A stretch of DNA of 64,000 nucleotides, taken from contig NZ_JQHM01000001.1 in NCBI RefSeq assembly GCF_000749845.1, forward strand, positions 496,001-560,000, read 5' to 3'. The stretch is from Pectobacterium betavasculorum. Lineage in GTDB: Bacteria; Pseudomonadota; Gammaproteobacteria; Enterobacterales; Enterobacteriaceae. The number at the start of each line of letters is the position of its first letter. Within the stretch, counting starts at the first letter, position 1. Under the pieces are notes generated by a model. The model saw only the letters and a program-made list of their open reading frames with translations, made no database searches and had not been told where the DNA came from. Below are positions 29,678-40,087 of the stretch, one piece after another. The position numbers and the translations under genes were made by a program.

Positions 29678-31093
29678 ATGGAACAACACGCATCTGGCTC
29701 GGAAGGACAGTTTAAGCGCACCATGAAAGCTCGCCATTTGGTAATGCTTTCGCTCGGTGGCGTCATCGGTACCGGCCTGTTTTTCAATACGGGCTACATT
29801 ATTTCCACGACAGGCGCGGCTGGGACGCTATTGGCCTATCTGATCGGTGCTCTGGTGGTTTATCTGGTAATGCTTAGCCTAGGGGAGCTGTCTGTGGCTA
29901 TGCCGGAAACTGGGGCGTTCCACGTGTATGCTTCCCGCTATCTCAGCCCAGCAACGGGCTATACCGTGGCGTGGCTGTACTGGCTGACGTGGACGGTCGC
30001 ACTGGGTTCTAGCCTGACTGCTGCTGGTTTTTGCATGCAGTATTGGTTTCCACAGGTGCCAGTCTGGACCTGGTGCCTGCTGTTTTGTGTACTGATTTAT
30101 TTGCTGAATATCGTTTCTTCTCGCTTCTTTGCCGAAGGGGAATTCTGGTTCTCGATTGTTAAAGTGGTCACGATTCTCGCCTTTATCGTACTTGGCGCAG
30201 GTGCGATGTTTGGTTTTATACCGATGCAGGACGGTTCACCCGCGCCGTTCTTCCAGAACATTACCGCGTCCGGCTGGTTCCCATATGGTGGCCTACCGAT
30301 ATTGATGACGATGGTGGCGGTAAACTTCGCCTTCTCTGGTACCGAGCTGATCGGTATCGCCGCTGGAGAGACTGAAAATCCGCACAAGGTGGTGCCGATG
30401 GCGATTCGCACGACCGTCGCGCGGCTGGTAATCTTTTTCCTTGGTACGGTGCTGGTGTTGGCCGCCATCATCCCAATGGAAGAGGCGGGCATTGCGAAAA
30501 GCCCGTTTGTCCTGGTATTTGAGAAGATTGGCATTCCTTACGCCGCCGACATTTTTAATTTCGTGATTTTGACGGCGATCCTGTCCGCCGCGAACTCCGG
30601 GCTGTATGCCTCGGGGCGTATGCTGTGGTCGCTGTCCAACGAAGGTACGTTGCCGCGCCGTTTTTCTCGTCTGACGCACCGCGGCATTCCGCTGTTTGCC
30701 ATTTCCATCAGCATGCTAGGTGGGCTGCTGGCACTGTTTTCCAGCGTGGTTGCACCGGATACTGTCTACGTGGCGCTGTCCGCGATTTCCGGTTTTGCTG
30801 TGGTGGCGGTGTGGTTGAGTATCTGCGCCTCGCACTATATGTTCCGCCGTCATCACCTACGCAGCGGAAAACCACTGTCTGAACTGCAATATCGCGCACC
30901 CTGGTTTCCGATCACGCCGATTCTTGGTTTCCTGCTGTGCCTGTTGGCCTGCGTCGGACTGGCGTTTGACCCCAGCCAGCGGATTGCGCTGTGGTGTGGA
31001 ATTCCATTTGTCGTGCTGTGTTACGCTGCTTATTATTTTACGCAGTCAATGAAGAAGCGTGGGTTAACGACGGGAGTGAAAGACATTGCATAA
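29678..31093 (+). CDS. mmuP: S-methylmethionine permease
   Basis: 471 residues, twelve predicted membrane segments, amino acid-polyamine-organocation family. The N-terminal [19 protein letters not shown] is the typical first helix. Assigned to S-methylmethionine because it overlaps the homocysteine methyltransferase gene mmuM by 8 bases and resembles E. coli MmuP. Plants make S-methylmethionine, so uptake suits a plant-associated bacterium. Confidence 0.9.
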   Translation: MEQHASGSEGQFKRTMKARHLVMLSLGGVIGTGLFFNTGYIISTTGAAGTLLAYLIGALVVYLVMLSLGELSVAMPETGAFHVYASRYLSPATGYTVAWLYWLTWTVALGSSLTAAGFCMQYWFPQVPVWTWCLLFCVLIYLLNIVSSRFFAEGEFWFSIVKVVTILAFIVLGAGAMFGFIPMQDGSPAPFFQNITASGWFPYGGLPILMTMVAVNFAFSGTELIGIAAGETENPHKVVPMAIRTTVARLVIFFLGTVLVLAAIIPMEEAGIAKSPFVLVFEKIGIPYAADIFNFVILTAILSAANSGLYASGRMLWSLSNEGTLPRRFSRLTHRGIPLFAISISMLGGLLALFSSVVAPDTVYVALSAISGFAVVAVWLSICASHYMFRRHHLRSGKPLSELQYRAPWFPITPILGFLLCLLACVGLAFDPSQRIALWCGIPFVVLCYAAYYFTQSMKKRGLTTGVKDIA

Positions 31094-32027
31094 AAATACG
31101 GTTAACGACATGCTGACGACGGCATCAACGATTGTTCTGGATGGTGCGCTGGCGACTGAACTGGAAGCGCGCGGCTGTGATTTAACGGATCCGCTATGGT
31201 CGGCAAAAGTGCTGGTTGAGAATCCGGCGCTGATTTATCAGGTGCACCTCGACTATTTCAAGGCTGGAGCGCAGTGTGCGATTACCGCCAGCTATCAGGC
31301 GACGCCACAAGGGTTTGAGGCTCGCGGATATAGCGAAGTGGAGTCGCTGGCGCTGATTGCCAAAAGCGTACAGCTGGCTGCGCAGGCTCGGGATGATTAT
31401 CGCCGTGATAATCCACAGGCTGGGACGCTGCTGGTCGCGGGGTCGGTGGGGCCGTACGGTGCCTATTTGGCGGACGGTTCGGAGTATCGCGGTGATTACC
31501 ATCTGCCACAGGCTGAAATGATGGCATTTCATCGGCCGCGTATGGCGGCGCTACATGATGCCGGTGCGGATCTTCTGGCCTGCGAGACGCTGCCGTCTTT
31601 TGCGGAAATAGAGGCGCTGATTGCATTACTGGCTGAATTCCCTCAGGCGCAGGCCTGGTTCTCTTTCACGTTGCGTGACAGCGAACACCTCAGCGATGGT
31701 ACGCCATTGCGCACGGTGCTGTCGCGGGTTAACGCCTGCTCACAGGTGGTTGCCGTTGGTATTAACTGCATTGCGTTGGAAAAGGTAACGCCAGCGCTGA
31801 TGCAGTTGTCTTCACTAACAGATTTGCCTTTGGTGGTTTATCCCAATTCCGGCGAGCAGTATGATGCCGTAACCAAAACCTGGAGCAACACGCACGATGC
31901 TGCATGCCAGTTGACAGCGTATCTGCCTGAGTGGCAGGCCGCTGGGGCGCGTCTTATTGGCGGCTGTTGCCGAACTACGCCAGCTGATATTGCCGATATT
32001 GCACGCTGCTGCCAACACGAGAATTAG
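31086..32027 (+). CDS. mmuM: Homocysteine S-methyltransferase
   Basis: 313 residues. It transfers a methyl group from S-methylmethionine (or SAM) to homocysteine, giving methionine. The zinc ligands are one Cys in INCIALE and the pair in GGCCRTTP (Cys 294-295). The N-terminal [16 protein letters not shown] is typical. Co-transcribed with mmuP. Confidence 0.95.
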   Translation: MHKNTVNDMLTTASTIVLDGALATELEARGCDLTDPLWSAKVLVENPALIYQVHLDYFKAGAQCAITASYQATPQGFEARGYSEVESLALIAKSVQLAAQARDDYRRDNPQAGTLLVAGSVGPYGAYLADGSEYRGDYHLPQAEMMAFHRPRMAALHDAGADLLACETLPSFAEIEALIALLAEFPQAQAWFSFTLRDSEHLSDGTPLRTVLSRVNACSQVVAVGINCIALEKVTPALMQLSSLTDLPLVVYPNSGEQYDAVTKTWSNTHDAACQLTAYLPEWQAAGARLIGGCCRTTPADIADIARCCQHEN

Positions 32028-32048
32028 TACTCAGTAGGGGATGCAGTG

Positions 32049-32606
32049 ATGGAAAATGATGTGAACCTACAACATATGTATACGCTTGCCAGACAGCGCG
32101 TTGAGGCAGGTGTGCCGATAACGGTGCTGTACATTGGTGAGCAGCAGACGACTGTCGTCTGCGGGACAGCATCACAACCGTCGGCAATCCTGCAACTGAC
32201 CATCGGTTTTGACAAAACAGCGGCGGCTTTTTTCAAGCATCTCCCCCCGACGCCGGACGAGATGGAACTGGCGATCATGGCGGTAGAAGATGAAGTGACA
32301 CGTGTTCGCCACGACATCCCTGCGGATTCCATTCTGTTCTCTTTTGACCCAGCATTGGTGACAATTGCACAGATTTCGGGAGCAGAAGAAGAGGACGCGG
32401 GGTGGCGATTGCCGCAAGATGACATGGAGCGAACCTTTAAACGTCTGGAACGCGTCATGATGGGGAGTCCTGCCGCTTGGGAGGGAATTCCGCTGGAGAA
32501 TGCTTTCTCCGCCCGATTGCTTATTTTGCGTGAGTTTATGCACCATCACGGCTTCGATTCTGCACTGATCTTTGCTATTACCGGTTGTTGCTGCGTGAAG
32601 AACTAG
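32049..32606 (+). CDS. Conserved-looking protein of unknown function
   Basis: 185 residues from ATG 32049 (a further ATG lies one codon upstream at 32046, closer to the GGGG of the leader). I do not recognise the family. The protein looks soluble, acidic in the middle (residues about 70-140: PPTPDEMELAIMAVEDEV, EEEDAGW) and ends in GCCCVKN, three adjacent cysteines. There is no signal peptide or membrane helix. Codon use resembles the core genes and an intrinsic terminator follows 40 bases later, so it is probably a real gene. It lies 20 bases after mmuM and could be read with it. Confidence 0.65.
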   Translation: MENDVNLQHMYTLARQRVEAGVPITVLYIGEQQTTVVCGTASQPSAILQLTIGFDKTAAAFFKHLPPTPDEMELAIMAVEDEVTRVRHDIPADSILFSFDPALVTIAQISGAEEEDAGWRLPQDDMERTFKRLERVMMGSPAAWEGIPLENAFSARLLILREFMHHHGFDSALIFAITGCCCVKN

Positions 32607-32644
32607 CGGTTTTTCCCTTCTCAGCTACTATTAACGGCTTAACG

Positions 32645-32682
32645 GCGGTCAGCGTCCAGTGAGGCTCTGACCGCATTTTTTT
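32645..32682 (+). terminator. Terminator after the unknown gene
   Basis: Stem GCGGTCAG (32645-32652) and CTGACCGC (32667-32674), 14-base loop, then ATTTTTTT. Confidence 0.85.
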
Positions 32683-33002
32683 GGTGATAAATCGATGATG
32701 TCATTTGTTCGCAGATAATTGTTGTCAGAAAATTGCGTACGAGATATCTGACGTTGTAAGGTAACAACGCGGCATGATTGTCGAGTTAATACTATCGCGC
32801 TGCCAGGATGTGACAGGAAGTAGGGTGTTATCAAGGAGGATTAAAGGACGGCCATTCGGCCATATTATGTTACCTGTATGATCTATTTTACGGACGACTG
32901 AATCATTATTTTCTTGAATTTCCGTATGTCAGCGTAATAACAACGCTAATAATATGGCGGAGAGTCAATTTTATTTCAGGGAATCCAGTGAGGGGAAAGA
33001 AC
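32683..33002. other. Intergenic interval before the CYTH protein gene
   Basis: About 320 AT-rich bases. A short AGGAGG (32834-32839) is followed only by a 4-codon frame. A small GGCC-ATTC-GGCC hairpin lies near 32850-32861. No gene seen; it probably holds the promoter of the CYTH gene. Confidence 0.4.
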
Positions 33003-33545
33003 ATGGTTGAACATTTCACAGGGAAATATGAAGTAGAGCTTAAATTTCGCATCGACGATATAGCCGTTTTCAGAAATACGCTCTTTAGTCTCCACCCAGA
33101 GGCTTTTGTCTTTGAAAATAAAGAGCATGATGTTTATTACGATGATGCAGAGAGGCGATTGCAACAGCAAAATATCAAAATGTTGGTGCGCCGTATGGAA
33201 CCATCGGGGATAAAACTCTGGATTGTTAAAGGGCCGGGTGCCGATCGCTGCGAAGCGGTTAATGTAGAAGCCTTTGAAAAAACCGACAGTATGTTACAGA
33301 CGCTGGGATATAAGCCCCTTTTTGAAATTCATAAAATCCGTAGCATCTACTTTTTAAATTCCTTCCATATCACGCTCGATTATATTGAATCGCTTGGCTA
33401 TTTCGTAGAAATATCGGTGATGACCGATGATGAAACCCAGTTAAAAGCACTCAGAGATCGGTGTATGGAGTGTGCGTTACGACTTCAATTATCATTGGAT
33501 AATATTGAAACGAAATCTTATTATCAATTATTAGGTTTTAACTGA
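33003..33545 (+). CDS. Class IV adenylate cyclase-like (CYTH domain) protein
   Basis: 180 residues. The ExExK signature of CYTH triphosphate-tunnel enzymes is EVELK at residues 10-14, and further tunnel residues follow (VRRME near 62, LWIVKGPG near 71, DYIESLGYFVEIS near 125-137). The closest known branch is CyaB-type class IV adenylate cyclase (Aeromonas, Yersinia); a triphosphatase role is also possible. ATG 33003 follows GAGGGGAAAG. E. coli has only the class I enzyme. Confidence 0.8.
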   Translation: MVEHFTGKYEVELKFRIDDIAVFRNTLFSLHPEAFVFENKEHDVYYDDAERRLQQQNIKMLVRRMEPSGIKLWIVKGPGADRCEAVNVEAFEKTDSMLQTLGYKPLFEIHKIRSIYFLNSFHITLDYIESLGYFVEISVMTDDETQLKALRDRCMECALRLQLSLDNIETKSYYQLLGFN

Positions 33546-33592
33546 TTGTTGCTTTTTGGTTATTGAATTGTTGCTTTTTTGTATATGGGAAA

Positions 33593-33952
33593 ATGATGAA
33601 AAAATCTATTCCGTTGGTGCTAGCCACATTAGTGATGGCTTTTTCTCTGTCCGTTCATGGCAGTAATGTGGCGCAATATAAAGATGGCACTTACATCGGT
33701 AAAGCGCAGGGTAAGGCAGCAGAAGTCGAAGTAACCGTCAGCATTAAAGAAGGACAGATCGTTAACGCTGAAGTGCTGAAGCATGGAGATACCGAAGCGA
33801 TGATGCTGAGCGCGACGGATCAAATTGTACCTGAGCTTATTGAGAAGCAGGATATTAACAAGGTGGATGCGGTAACGGGCGCCACGTTATCGAGTCAGGG
33901 CGTGATTAACGCGGTGAAACAGGCGCTAGAACAGGCAAAAGTTACCCCGTGA
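33593..33952 (+). CDS. Exported FMN-binding domain protein
   Basis: 119 residues. A signal peptide (MMKKSIPLVLATLVMAFSLSVHG) precedes an FMN-binding domain like those of RnfG/NqrC and fumarate reductases. Near the C-terminus DAVTGATLSSQGV matches the motif where FMN is attached covalently to Thr by ApbE. It is probably a periplasmic electron carrier; partner unknown. ATG 33593 is chosen since the upstream extension is not signal-like. Confidence 0.82.
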   Translation: MMKKSIPLVLATLVMAFSLSVHGSNVAQYKDGTYIGKAQGKAAEVEVTVSIKEGQIVNAEVLKHGDTEAMMLSATDQIVPELIEKQDINKVDAVTGATLSSQGVINAVKQALEQAKVTP

Positions 33953-34044
33953 TTGAACTGGAATGTGATTGAACAGGAGCGTGACTATCTCTATTGATGA
34001 GGCCCTGTTGATGAATACGCCGTTGATGAAGGAATCTCTCTGCC

Positions 34045-34554
34045 GTGGAAAACCTGCTGATTATTCTGCGTCACACGCCTTATTGGGTGTGGGCCGTTTT
34101 GGGTTATCTGATTTATGCTGGTGTAAAAGCCAGTCATCCGAGGCGACAATCGCTGGCGCGGATGTTAGTCGTGCCAGCTATTTTCATGGTGTGGGGCATT
34201 AGCTCGATTTTTCACACGCTGATGCTCCCGCTTGCGGCGGCTGGCGGATTTCTACTGATGTTGATGATTGGGGGATGGGTCGGTTGGGCATGTGGGAAGA
34301 GGTCAGGAACCTATCTGCCAGAATCTCGCGGTTTTCAACGCACCGGCTCGTGGTGGCCGCTGGTGCTGATGCTGCTGACGTTTTGTTCTCGCTTCTACCT
34401 TTCCGTCCAGTTGGCTCGGTTTCCTATATTGGCGCATGACCCTGTGTTCTGCCTGTTATCCGGCGCGGTGGGCGGAATTACAGCGGGGATATTCAGCGGC
34501 GTTAGCCTGCGTTTGCTCAACCAAATGCGCAAAATAAGACCATCTCTGCCGTAA
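34045..34554 (+). CDS. Integral membrane protein, DUF6622-like
   Basis: 169 residues with four or five hydrophobic segments; the start HTPYWVWAVLGYLIYAGVKAS and the VVPAIFMVWGISS segment recall a small membrane family annotated only as a domain of unknown function. It begins at GTG 34045. The role is unknown; it is about 90 bases after the FMN-binding gene and could be co-transcribed. Confidence 0.7.
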   Translation: MENLLIILRHTPYWVWAVLGYLIYAGVKASHPRRQSLARMLVVPAIFMVWGISSIFHTLMLPLAAAGGFLLMLMIGGWVGWACGKRSGTYLPESRGFQRTGSWWPLVLMLLTFCSRFYLSVQLARFPILAHDPVFCLLSGAVGGITAGIFSGVSLRLLNQMRKIRPSLP

Positions 34555-34704
34555 TGCTAGTAAAAACAGTATGTTGCTAAAATCGTTTGTCAAAATTTGT
34601 CACAAAGCTTTTTCTGCTGCATGAGTGCGTGGGGGAGGGCAGTAAATTATAATGTCGGTGCCTATCCCTTTCATTTAACAGAATACTGTTTAAGTTATTG
34701 AATA

Positions 34705-35652
34705 ATGACTAAAAATTTCAAGCTTTCTCTTTTTGGCCTATTGATACTGTCAACCCATGCTGTGATGTTGCCTCAGGCTGTGGCGAAAGCGCCGACGTAT
34801 TCCGCCGGCAGTGCGCATCAGGAAATTGCTTCTGGTAGCGCCATGGTGGTGGATTTACGCGATAACCATATCCTCTATTCCAGTAATCCTGACGTCGTTG
34901 TGCCGATTGCTTCGGTGACGAAGCTGATGACAGCGCTGGTCGTGCTGGATGCCAACCAGCCGCTGGATGAAATCATTTCGGTAGATATCAGCCAGACAAA
35001 AGAAATGAAAGGGGTGTACTCACGCGTGCGTCTGGACAGTGAAATCAGCCGTCGCGACATGCTGTTACTGGCGCTGATGTCATCCGAAAACCGTGCGGCT
35101 GCCAGTCTGGCGCACCACTATCCGGGCGGCTATCAGGCGTTTATTCATGCGATGAATGCCAAAGCTCGTGCGCTAGGTATGACACACACGCGCTATGTGG
35201 AGCCGACCGGCCTGTCCATCAATAACGTCTCGACCGCCCGCGACCTCACCAAACTCCTGATTGCCAGCAAACAATATCCGCTGCTGAGCCAACTGAGTAC
35301 CACGCAGGAAAAAACAGCGACGTTCTCCCACCCGGCGTACAGCCTGCCGTTTAGAAACACTAATCATCTGGTCTATAAAGCGGACTGGAGCATTCAGCTC
35401 ACCAAAACGGGCTTTACAAATCAGGCGGGACACTGTCTGGTGATGCGTACGGTCATTAACCAGCGCCCAGTCGCGCTGGTAGTATTGGATGCATTTGGTA
35501 AATACACGCACTTTGCGGACGCTAACCGCCTGCGTAAGTGGATTGAAACCGGTAAGGTTAGCGAGGTGCCTGCCGCAGCGTTGAGCTATAAGAAACAAAA
35601 ATCACTGGCTTCTCGTCAACCGCAGAGCATCGCGAGTATCGAAACCGAGTAA
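34705..35652 (+). CDS. pbpG: D-alanyl-D-alanine endopeptidase (PBP7)
   Basis: 315 residues. A signal peptide precedes a serine peptidase S11 domain with SVTK (Ser70, Lys73), SEN (127-129) and KTG (234-236). It hydrolyses cross-links in peptidoglycan in the periplasm. Length and motif order fit E. coli PbpG. A long-stem terminator follows. Confidence 0.95.
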   Translation: MTKNFKLSLFGLLILSTHAVMLPQAVAKAPTYSAGSAHQEIASGSAMVVDLRDNHILYSSNPDVVVPIASVTKLMTALVVLDANQPLDEIISVDISQTKEMKGVYSRVRLDSEISRRDMLLLALMSSENRAAASLAHHYPGGYQAFIHAMNAKARALGMTHTRYVEPTGLSINNVSTARDLTKLLIASKQYPLLSQLSTTQEKTATFSHPAYSLPFRNTNHLVYKADWSIQLTKTGFTNQAGHCLVMRTVINQRPVALVVLDAFGKYTHFADANRLRKWIETGKVSEVPAAALSYKKQKSLASRQPQSIASIETE

Positions 35653-35658
35653 CCGTTT

Positions 35659-35696
35659 CCCCCTTTCTGATACTGATGATTTGAAAGGGGGATTTT
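35659..35696 (+). terminator. Terminator after pbpG
   Basis: Stem CCCCCTTTC (35659-35667) and GAAAGGGGG (35683-35691), then ATTTT. Confidence 0.8.
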
Positions 35697-35730
35697 GGCG
35701 CTGGAGGATGAGTTACTGTCTACGATGCAG

Positions 35731-36417
35731 TTACGCGTGAGCGCGAAAATCTGCTATCACTTCACCTGCATTTGTCACATCTTCCTCGTGCGCCGCTTCG
35801 CGCCAGGTTTCCGCTAGTGCATCTTCTAGCCATTGTTGCATCGCGGGCAATGTCAGCAAATGTTCGCAGTAGGCTGCGGCCTCTGGAGAGACAGAAAGCT
35901 GATAGGTTTTGATACGGAAGACGACGGGGGCAAAAAATGCGTCTACTGCTGAAAACTGTTTCCCTGCTAAAAACGGCCCGCCAAATCGTGTTAATCCTTC
36001 CTGCCACAGCTCACTGATACGGGCAAGGTCGCTGCTGAGAGCCGGTGACATCTCGTTCAACTTGACGCGCACGCCGCAGCTCATGGCGCAGGTATTGCGT
36101 AGTGCGGTAAAACCAGAGTGCATTTCGGCGGCGGCACTGCGTGCCCAGGCGCGAGTTTTGGCATCGACAGGCCAGATGCCGGGATGCTGTTCAGCCAGAT
36201 ATTCGGTAATCGCCAGTGAATCCCAGACGGTGGTTTCACCGTCGATCAGGCAGGGTACCTTTGCCGTCGGCGAAAAAGCCTTAAATGCCGGCTGTGCAAT
36301 GCCCGGTGCAAAAGCAACCTGCTTTTCTTCGAAAGGAACCGACAGTGTTTTCAACAGCACCCACGGGCGCAGCGACCAGGACGAATAGTTTTTATTGGCG
36401 ATATACAACTGATACAT
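35731..36417 (-). CDS. Glutathione S-transferase family protein
   Basis: 228 residues from ATG 36417 (MYQLYIANKNYSSWSLRPWVLLK), preceded by GGAGC. Thioredoxin-like N-terminal half with the cis-Pro/glutathione loop (AKVPCLIDGETTVWDSLAI), all-helical C-terminal half. The SSWS near residue 12 offers a catalytic Ser. Substrate unknown. The open frame extends upstream to 36528 without conservation. Confidence 0.88.
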   Translation of the reverse strand: MYQLYIANKNYSSWSLRPWVLLKTLSVPFEEKQVAFAPGIAQPAFKAFSPTAKVPCLIDGETTVWDSLAITEYLAEQHPGIWPVDAKTRAWARSAAAEMHSGFTALRNTCAMSCGVRVKLNEMSPALSSDLARISELWQEGLTRFGGPFLAGKQFSAVDAFFAPVVFRIKTYQLSVSPEAAAYCEHLLTLPAMQQWLEDALAETWREAAHEEDVTNAGEVIADFRAHA

Positions 36418-36549
36418 GTCTGGGGCTCCTTCTGTTAACGAAGCCTTAGCATTAGCACGAAAGACGGTAGAAATCATCCTGCATCTATTTGCCTGTATGC
36501 TGTGTGAGGATCGCAATAAAGCCCGCAACCACCATGGGAAAGAGGGATA

Positions 36550-37320
36550 TCAGGCGAAGATAACCTGCTGGCAATGCCTCTGTAGTAGCGAGAGTTCGGG
36601 TTTGTCCGCGCTAGACGTATCAGTCACCACCATGTCGATTTCCTGCATGGTGGCATAGACCACGCGGCTGGTGACGCCAATCTTGCTGTGATCCGCGAGG
36701 ATAATGCGCGTTCTGGCATGCTGCACCATGGATCGGGCAATTGCTGCCTCGTGGTGAGCAAAGCTGGTGGCACCAGAGACCGCATCGACACCGACCGGAG
36801 AAAGAAGCGCCACGTCGGCACGGTAGCGTTCCAGTTCATTGATGGTGATATCACCACTGGTTGCCTGTGCTGAAGCCCCCATGTATCCACCGAGTAGTAT
36901 CACGCTATGCTGTGCGACTGATTCTGCTGAGGTGAGTTTCTGTGCGACGGTTAGACTATTGGTAATGACCGTCATCCCCGGCATGGAAAGCAGTTCGTCG
37001 GCTAACAGAGAGGTTGTACTGCCCGAGTCGATAAACAGCGTCTGCCCGGCCTTTAGCTGTTGTACTGCCGCACGGGCAATAGCCTGCTTTTCTTTTTCAC
37101 GCACGGTATTGCGAATGGACAACGGTGGTTCAGGTTCCTCCGTTGTGGCTACGATCCCGCCATGAACACGGCGCAACGCCCCTACCGCTTCCAGCTTGAG
37201 AATATCGCGTCGTACGGTTTCGCGCGAAACACCGAGATGTTGAATAATTTTCTCGGTGCTCACCCGGTTTAATGTTGAGAGCAGAGCTTGTATGCGATGT
37301 AACCGCGTTTCTTCTAACAT
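36550..37320 (-). CDS. DeoR family transcriptional regulator
   Basis: 256 residues. N-terminal winged HTH (RIQALLSTLNRVSTEKIIQHLGVSRETVRRDILKLE) and a C-terminal DeoR-type sensor domain with FIDSGSTT and ILLADHSKIG. It is the last gene of the minus-strand phosphonate-type transporter unit, 31 bases after the permease gene, and probably regulates that unit. Confidence 0.9.
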   Translation of the reverse strand: MLEETRLHRIQALLSTLNRVSTEKIIQHLGVSRETVRRDILKLEAVGALRRVHGGIVATTEEPEPPLSIRNTVREKEKQAIARAAVQQLKAGQTLFIDSGSTTSLLADELLSMPGMTVITNSLTVAQKLTSAESVAQHSVILLGGYMGASAQATSGDITINELERYRADVALLSPVGVDAVSGATSFAHHEAAIARSMVQHARTRIILADHSKIGVTSRVVYATMQEIDMVVTDTSSADKPELSLLQRHCQQVIFA

Positions 37321-37351
37321 AGCTGTCCATTCGTTAATGTTGTGACACCGG

Positions 37352-39004
37352 TTACCATGATTGTCGCTTTTCTGTCACAAGATGCAGAAGCAGTGCGGTC
37401 ATCGCCACGATGCCCATAATACAGGTCGAAAAAGCGGCAGCCTGTGACGTAAAGCCTGCTTCATCCAATCGCATAACGGTGACGGCACCTAACGGCAGCG
37501 ACGGCGTGACCAAAAAAATCACGGCTGATAGTGTAACCATTGATCGCATGAATAAAAACATGGCGACTGAAATCAACGTGACGCGCATGGCGGGCAGATA
37601 CACATCACGCAAAATACGTACCACGCCGCCGCCTAAAACAGTAGTGGCGTCTTCCATCGCATGCGGCACGTTGCGTATTCCCATCATCATCGTGGTGTAG
37701 CCTTGCGTGTGATAGTGGTAATAATTGCATAGTGCCACCAGCAGTGCCGATCCATACAGCATTCCCCAAGGGAGGTCGGCCGTATTGAACGTGAACACGT
37801 AAGAGAGCCCCAACACCAGCCCGGGAACGGCAACAGGCAATGCGCTTAGCAGCACCGCAGTATTGGCAACTTTGCCGGGTTGCCGATGAACGCCGAAGGT
37901 CAGCAGGAATAACAGTACGGTACCAACCACCGCCGCCAGTGCGGAGATCCAGACTGACGTCCACAGTGGCGTATAGCCTCCCGCGAGATCGATATCGTAA
38001 TGTTTTAGTGTCAGATCCAGCCGGTACGGCCATAGGCGTATCATGCTGGCAATAATGACGGTGCCAATAACAGCGACAATCGTGAATGCGATAGTCATCG
38101 TTGCCAGATAGAACGACATATCGCGCGTGCGTAGCGGTTGTGGAATGTGTGGGATCGCCGCATGTGAGCCGATCGCTTTTTGCCGTCTGGCCGTTGCGCG
38201 TTCTATCCAGATCGATGCAGCGGCAGGTAACAGGAGCAGGATCCCAACGACGGCACCCATGCCGAATTTCATTTGACCACTGACCTGGCTGTAGATTTCT
38301 GTCGCCAGTACCGAGAAGTTGCCGCCGATGACAATGGCGTTGCCGAAATCTGTGATCGTGATGGTGAAGATGACAAAAGCCGCACTCAGCAGGCCGTATC
38401 GTAGGCCGGGGAGGGTGATATCCAGAAACTGTCGCCAGTCAGAGGCACCAAGAACGTTAGCAGCTTCATACTGGCGAGTATCGCTATGACGCAGCGTGGT
38501 ACGAATGATTAGAATTGCTTGCGGTAGTGCGTACAGGACGTTGGCGATCAATAATCCCCAGAAACCATAAATATCCAATCGCACGCCAAGAAGATTACCG
38601 ATAATGCCGTTTCTTCCCAGCAGAAAAATTAGTCCCAATCCCAACACCAGCGAGGGCGCAAGTATCGGTAGCGAGGTCGCAAATGCGATAAAACGCTTTG
38701 CTGGCATTGCCGTACATTCCAGCCCATAGGCGACAATAAACCCCAGCAAGAGCGTCACCAGTGTGGTGACGATGCCAAGTAACAGGCTATTGATCGTCGC
38801 CCGCCAGATGCCTGGCGAATCCATTAGCGCCAAATAGTTTGATAATCCAACGGTACCATTTTGATCGTTCAGCAGACTGTGCCAGACGATACCCAGCATC
38901 GGTATGCCGAAGAACATGAGCAGTGCCAGCAATGGGATCCACAGACACAGACGAGAAAGCCAGCGGTCACTGGCCGTTTGCGGGGGAAGGAGTGTCTGAT
39001 TCAT
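37352..39004 (-). CDS. ABC transporter permease, 2-aminoethylphosphonate type (two fused modules)
   Basis: 550 residues from ATG 39004, which overlaps the ATPase stop by four bases. It has about twelve membrane segments and two binding-protein-dependent permease modules in one chain (EAA-like loops near YEAANVLGASDWRQFLDITLPGL and MEDATTVLGGGVVRILRDVYLPAM). This fused layout is seen in iron(III) (FbpB) and 2-aminoethylphosphonate (PhnU2-type) importers. The phosphonate assignment rests on overall likeness and gene set and is not certain. Confidence 0.85.
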   Translation of the reverse strand: MNQTLLPPQTASDRWLSRLCLWIPLLALLMFFGIPMLGIVWHSLLNDQNGTVGLSNYLALMDSPGIWRATINSLLLGIVTTLVTLLLGFIVAYGLECTAMPAKRFIAFATSLPILAPSLVLGLGLIFLLGRNGIIGNLLGVRLDIYGFWGLLIANVLYALPQAILIIRTTLRHSDTRQYEAANVLGASDWRQFLDITLPGLRYGLLSAAFVIFTITITDFGNAIVIGGNFSVLATEIYSQVSGQMKFGMGAVVGILLLLPAAASIWIERATARRQKAIGSHAAIPHIPQPLRTRDMSFYLATMTIAFTIVAVIGTVIIASMIRLWPYRLDLTLKHYDIDLAGGYTPLWTSVWISALAAVVGTVLLFLLTFGVHRQPGKVANTAVLLSALPVAVPGLVLGLSYVFTFNTADLPWGMLYGSALLVALCNYYHYHTQGYTTMMMGIRNVPHAMEDATTVLGGGVVRILRDVYLPAMRVTLISVAMFLFMRSMVTLSAVIFLVTPSLPLGAVTVMRLDEAGFTSQAAAFSTCIMGIVAMTALLLHLVTEKRQSW

Positions 39005-40011
39005 GCTTGCACCCAGGCGCAGTCTTCTGCGCGAATCGAAAGATGAACGGGATCGCCAGGGTGCCAGTTCACGGCGCTGCTGGTTTCGACCAACAGCGGC
39101 TGTGACTTCCATATCACCTGTACGCGTTGGATACTGCCGAGGAAACTGGTGTTGATAATCCGTCCCTCAGCGCCTTCCGCTTTATGTAGGGCAATCCTTT
39201 CCGGGCGGATAAATAATTCGGCATCTTCCGGGAGCGCAGACTCTTGCGCAGAGGGGAGGAGTTCCGGCATCCATGTATTGACGACATCACGTGACAGCAA
39301 ATTACTGTGCCCCATGAATTCGGCAACGAAACGTGTGCGTGGGCTGGTATAGAGTTCGTGCGGTGTCCCTTCCTGCACAATGCGTCCACCGTGCATACAA
39401 ATGATTTTATCCGCCATGCTCATGGCTTCTTCCTGATCGTGCGTGACCATCAGGGTGGGAATGCCGAGCCGCTGTTGCACATCGCGTAGTTCCTGACGCA
39501 ATCCGGCGCGTACGCGCGCATCCAATGCAGAAAGGGGTTCATCCAGTAATAGTAAGGAAGGGTTGACCGCCAGCGCGCGTGCAATAGCGACACGCTGCTG
39601 CTGCCCTCCTGAGAGCTGGGCAGGATAACGATCGCCGAACCCGCTCAGGCGCACGGTGTCCAGCAGGTCGCTGACGCGAGCGGCAATTTCCTCGGCAGGC
39701 GTCTGGCGAATTTTGAGACCATAGCCAATATTTTGTGCAATCGTCATGTGGGGGAAAAGTGAGTAGGATTGGAATACGATGCCAAAGCCTCTTTCCCTTG
39801 CCGGTACGTTGACCAGATCGCGATCGTCCAGCGTGATTTTTCCCCCATCACAGCTTAGTAGCCCGGCAATGATGCGCAGCAATGTCGTTTTGCCACAGCC
39901 GCTAGGCCCAAGAAGGCAGACAAATTCGGCATTTTCGATCGACAAATTGATGCGATCGAGAGCGACATAACCCTCAAAGCTTTTATAAAGATTTTGAATA
40001 ACCAGTGCCAT
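39001..40011 (-). CDS. ABC transporter ATP-binding protein, 2-aminoethylphosphonate type
   Basis: 336 residues. Walker [10 protein letters not shown], signature LSGGQQQR, Walker [13 protein letters not shown], and a C-terminal TOBE-like regulatory domain ([26 protein letters not shown]). The order and spacing with binding protein and fused permease are those of PhnT-like or FbpC-like ATPases. Confidence 0.9.
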   Translation of the reverse strand: MALVIQNLYKSFEGYVALDRINLSIENAEFVCLLGPSGCGKTTLLRIIAGLLSCDGGKITLDDRDLVNVPARERGFGIVFQSYSLFPHMTIAQNIGYGLKIRQTPAEEIAARVSDLLDTVRLSGFGDRYPAQLSGGQQQRVAIARALAVNPSLLLLDEPLSALDARVRAGLRQELRDVQQRLGIPTLMVTHDQEEAMSMADKIICMHGGRIVQEGTPHELYTSPRTRFVAEFMGHSNLLSRDVVNTWMPELLPSAQESALPEDAELFIRPERIALHKAEGAEGRIINTSFLGSIQRVQVIWKSQPLLVETSSAVNWHPGDPVHLSIRAEDCAWVQA

Positions 40012-40087
40012 GATGCGACCTCTTAATTACGACTGCCGCAAAGGTAGATAGATTCTTCGCGGCAGTCTTTACTGCGAATGCAGGCCG

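Noticed and set aside
33969-34202. 77-codon frame overlapping the DUF6622-like gene
   Set aside because: Out of frame with a clear membrane protein gene and without its own features.
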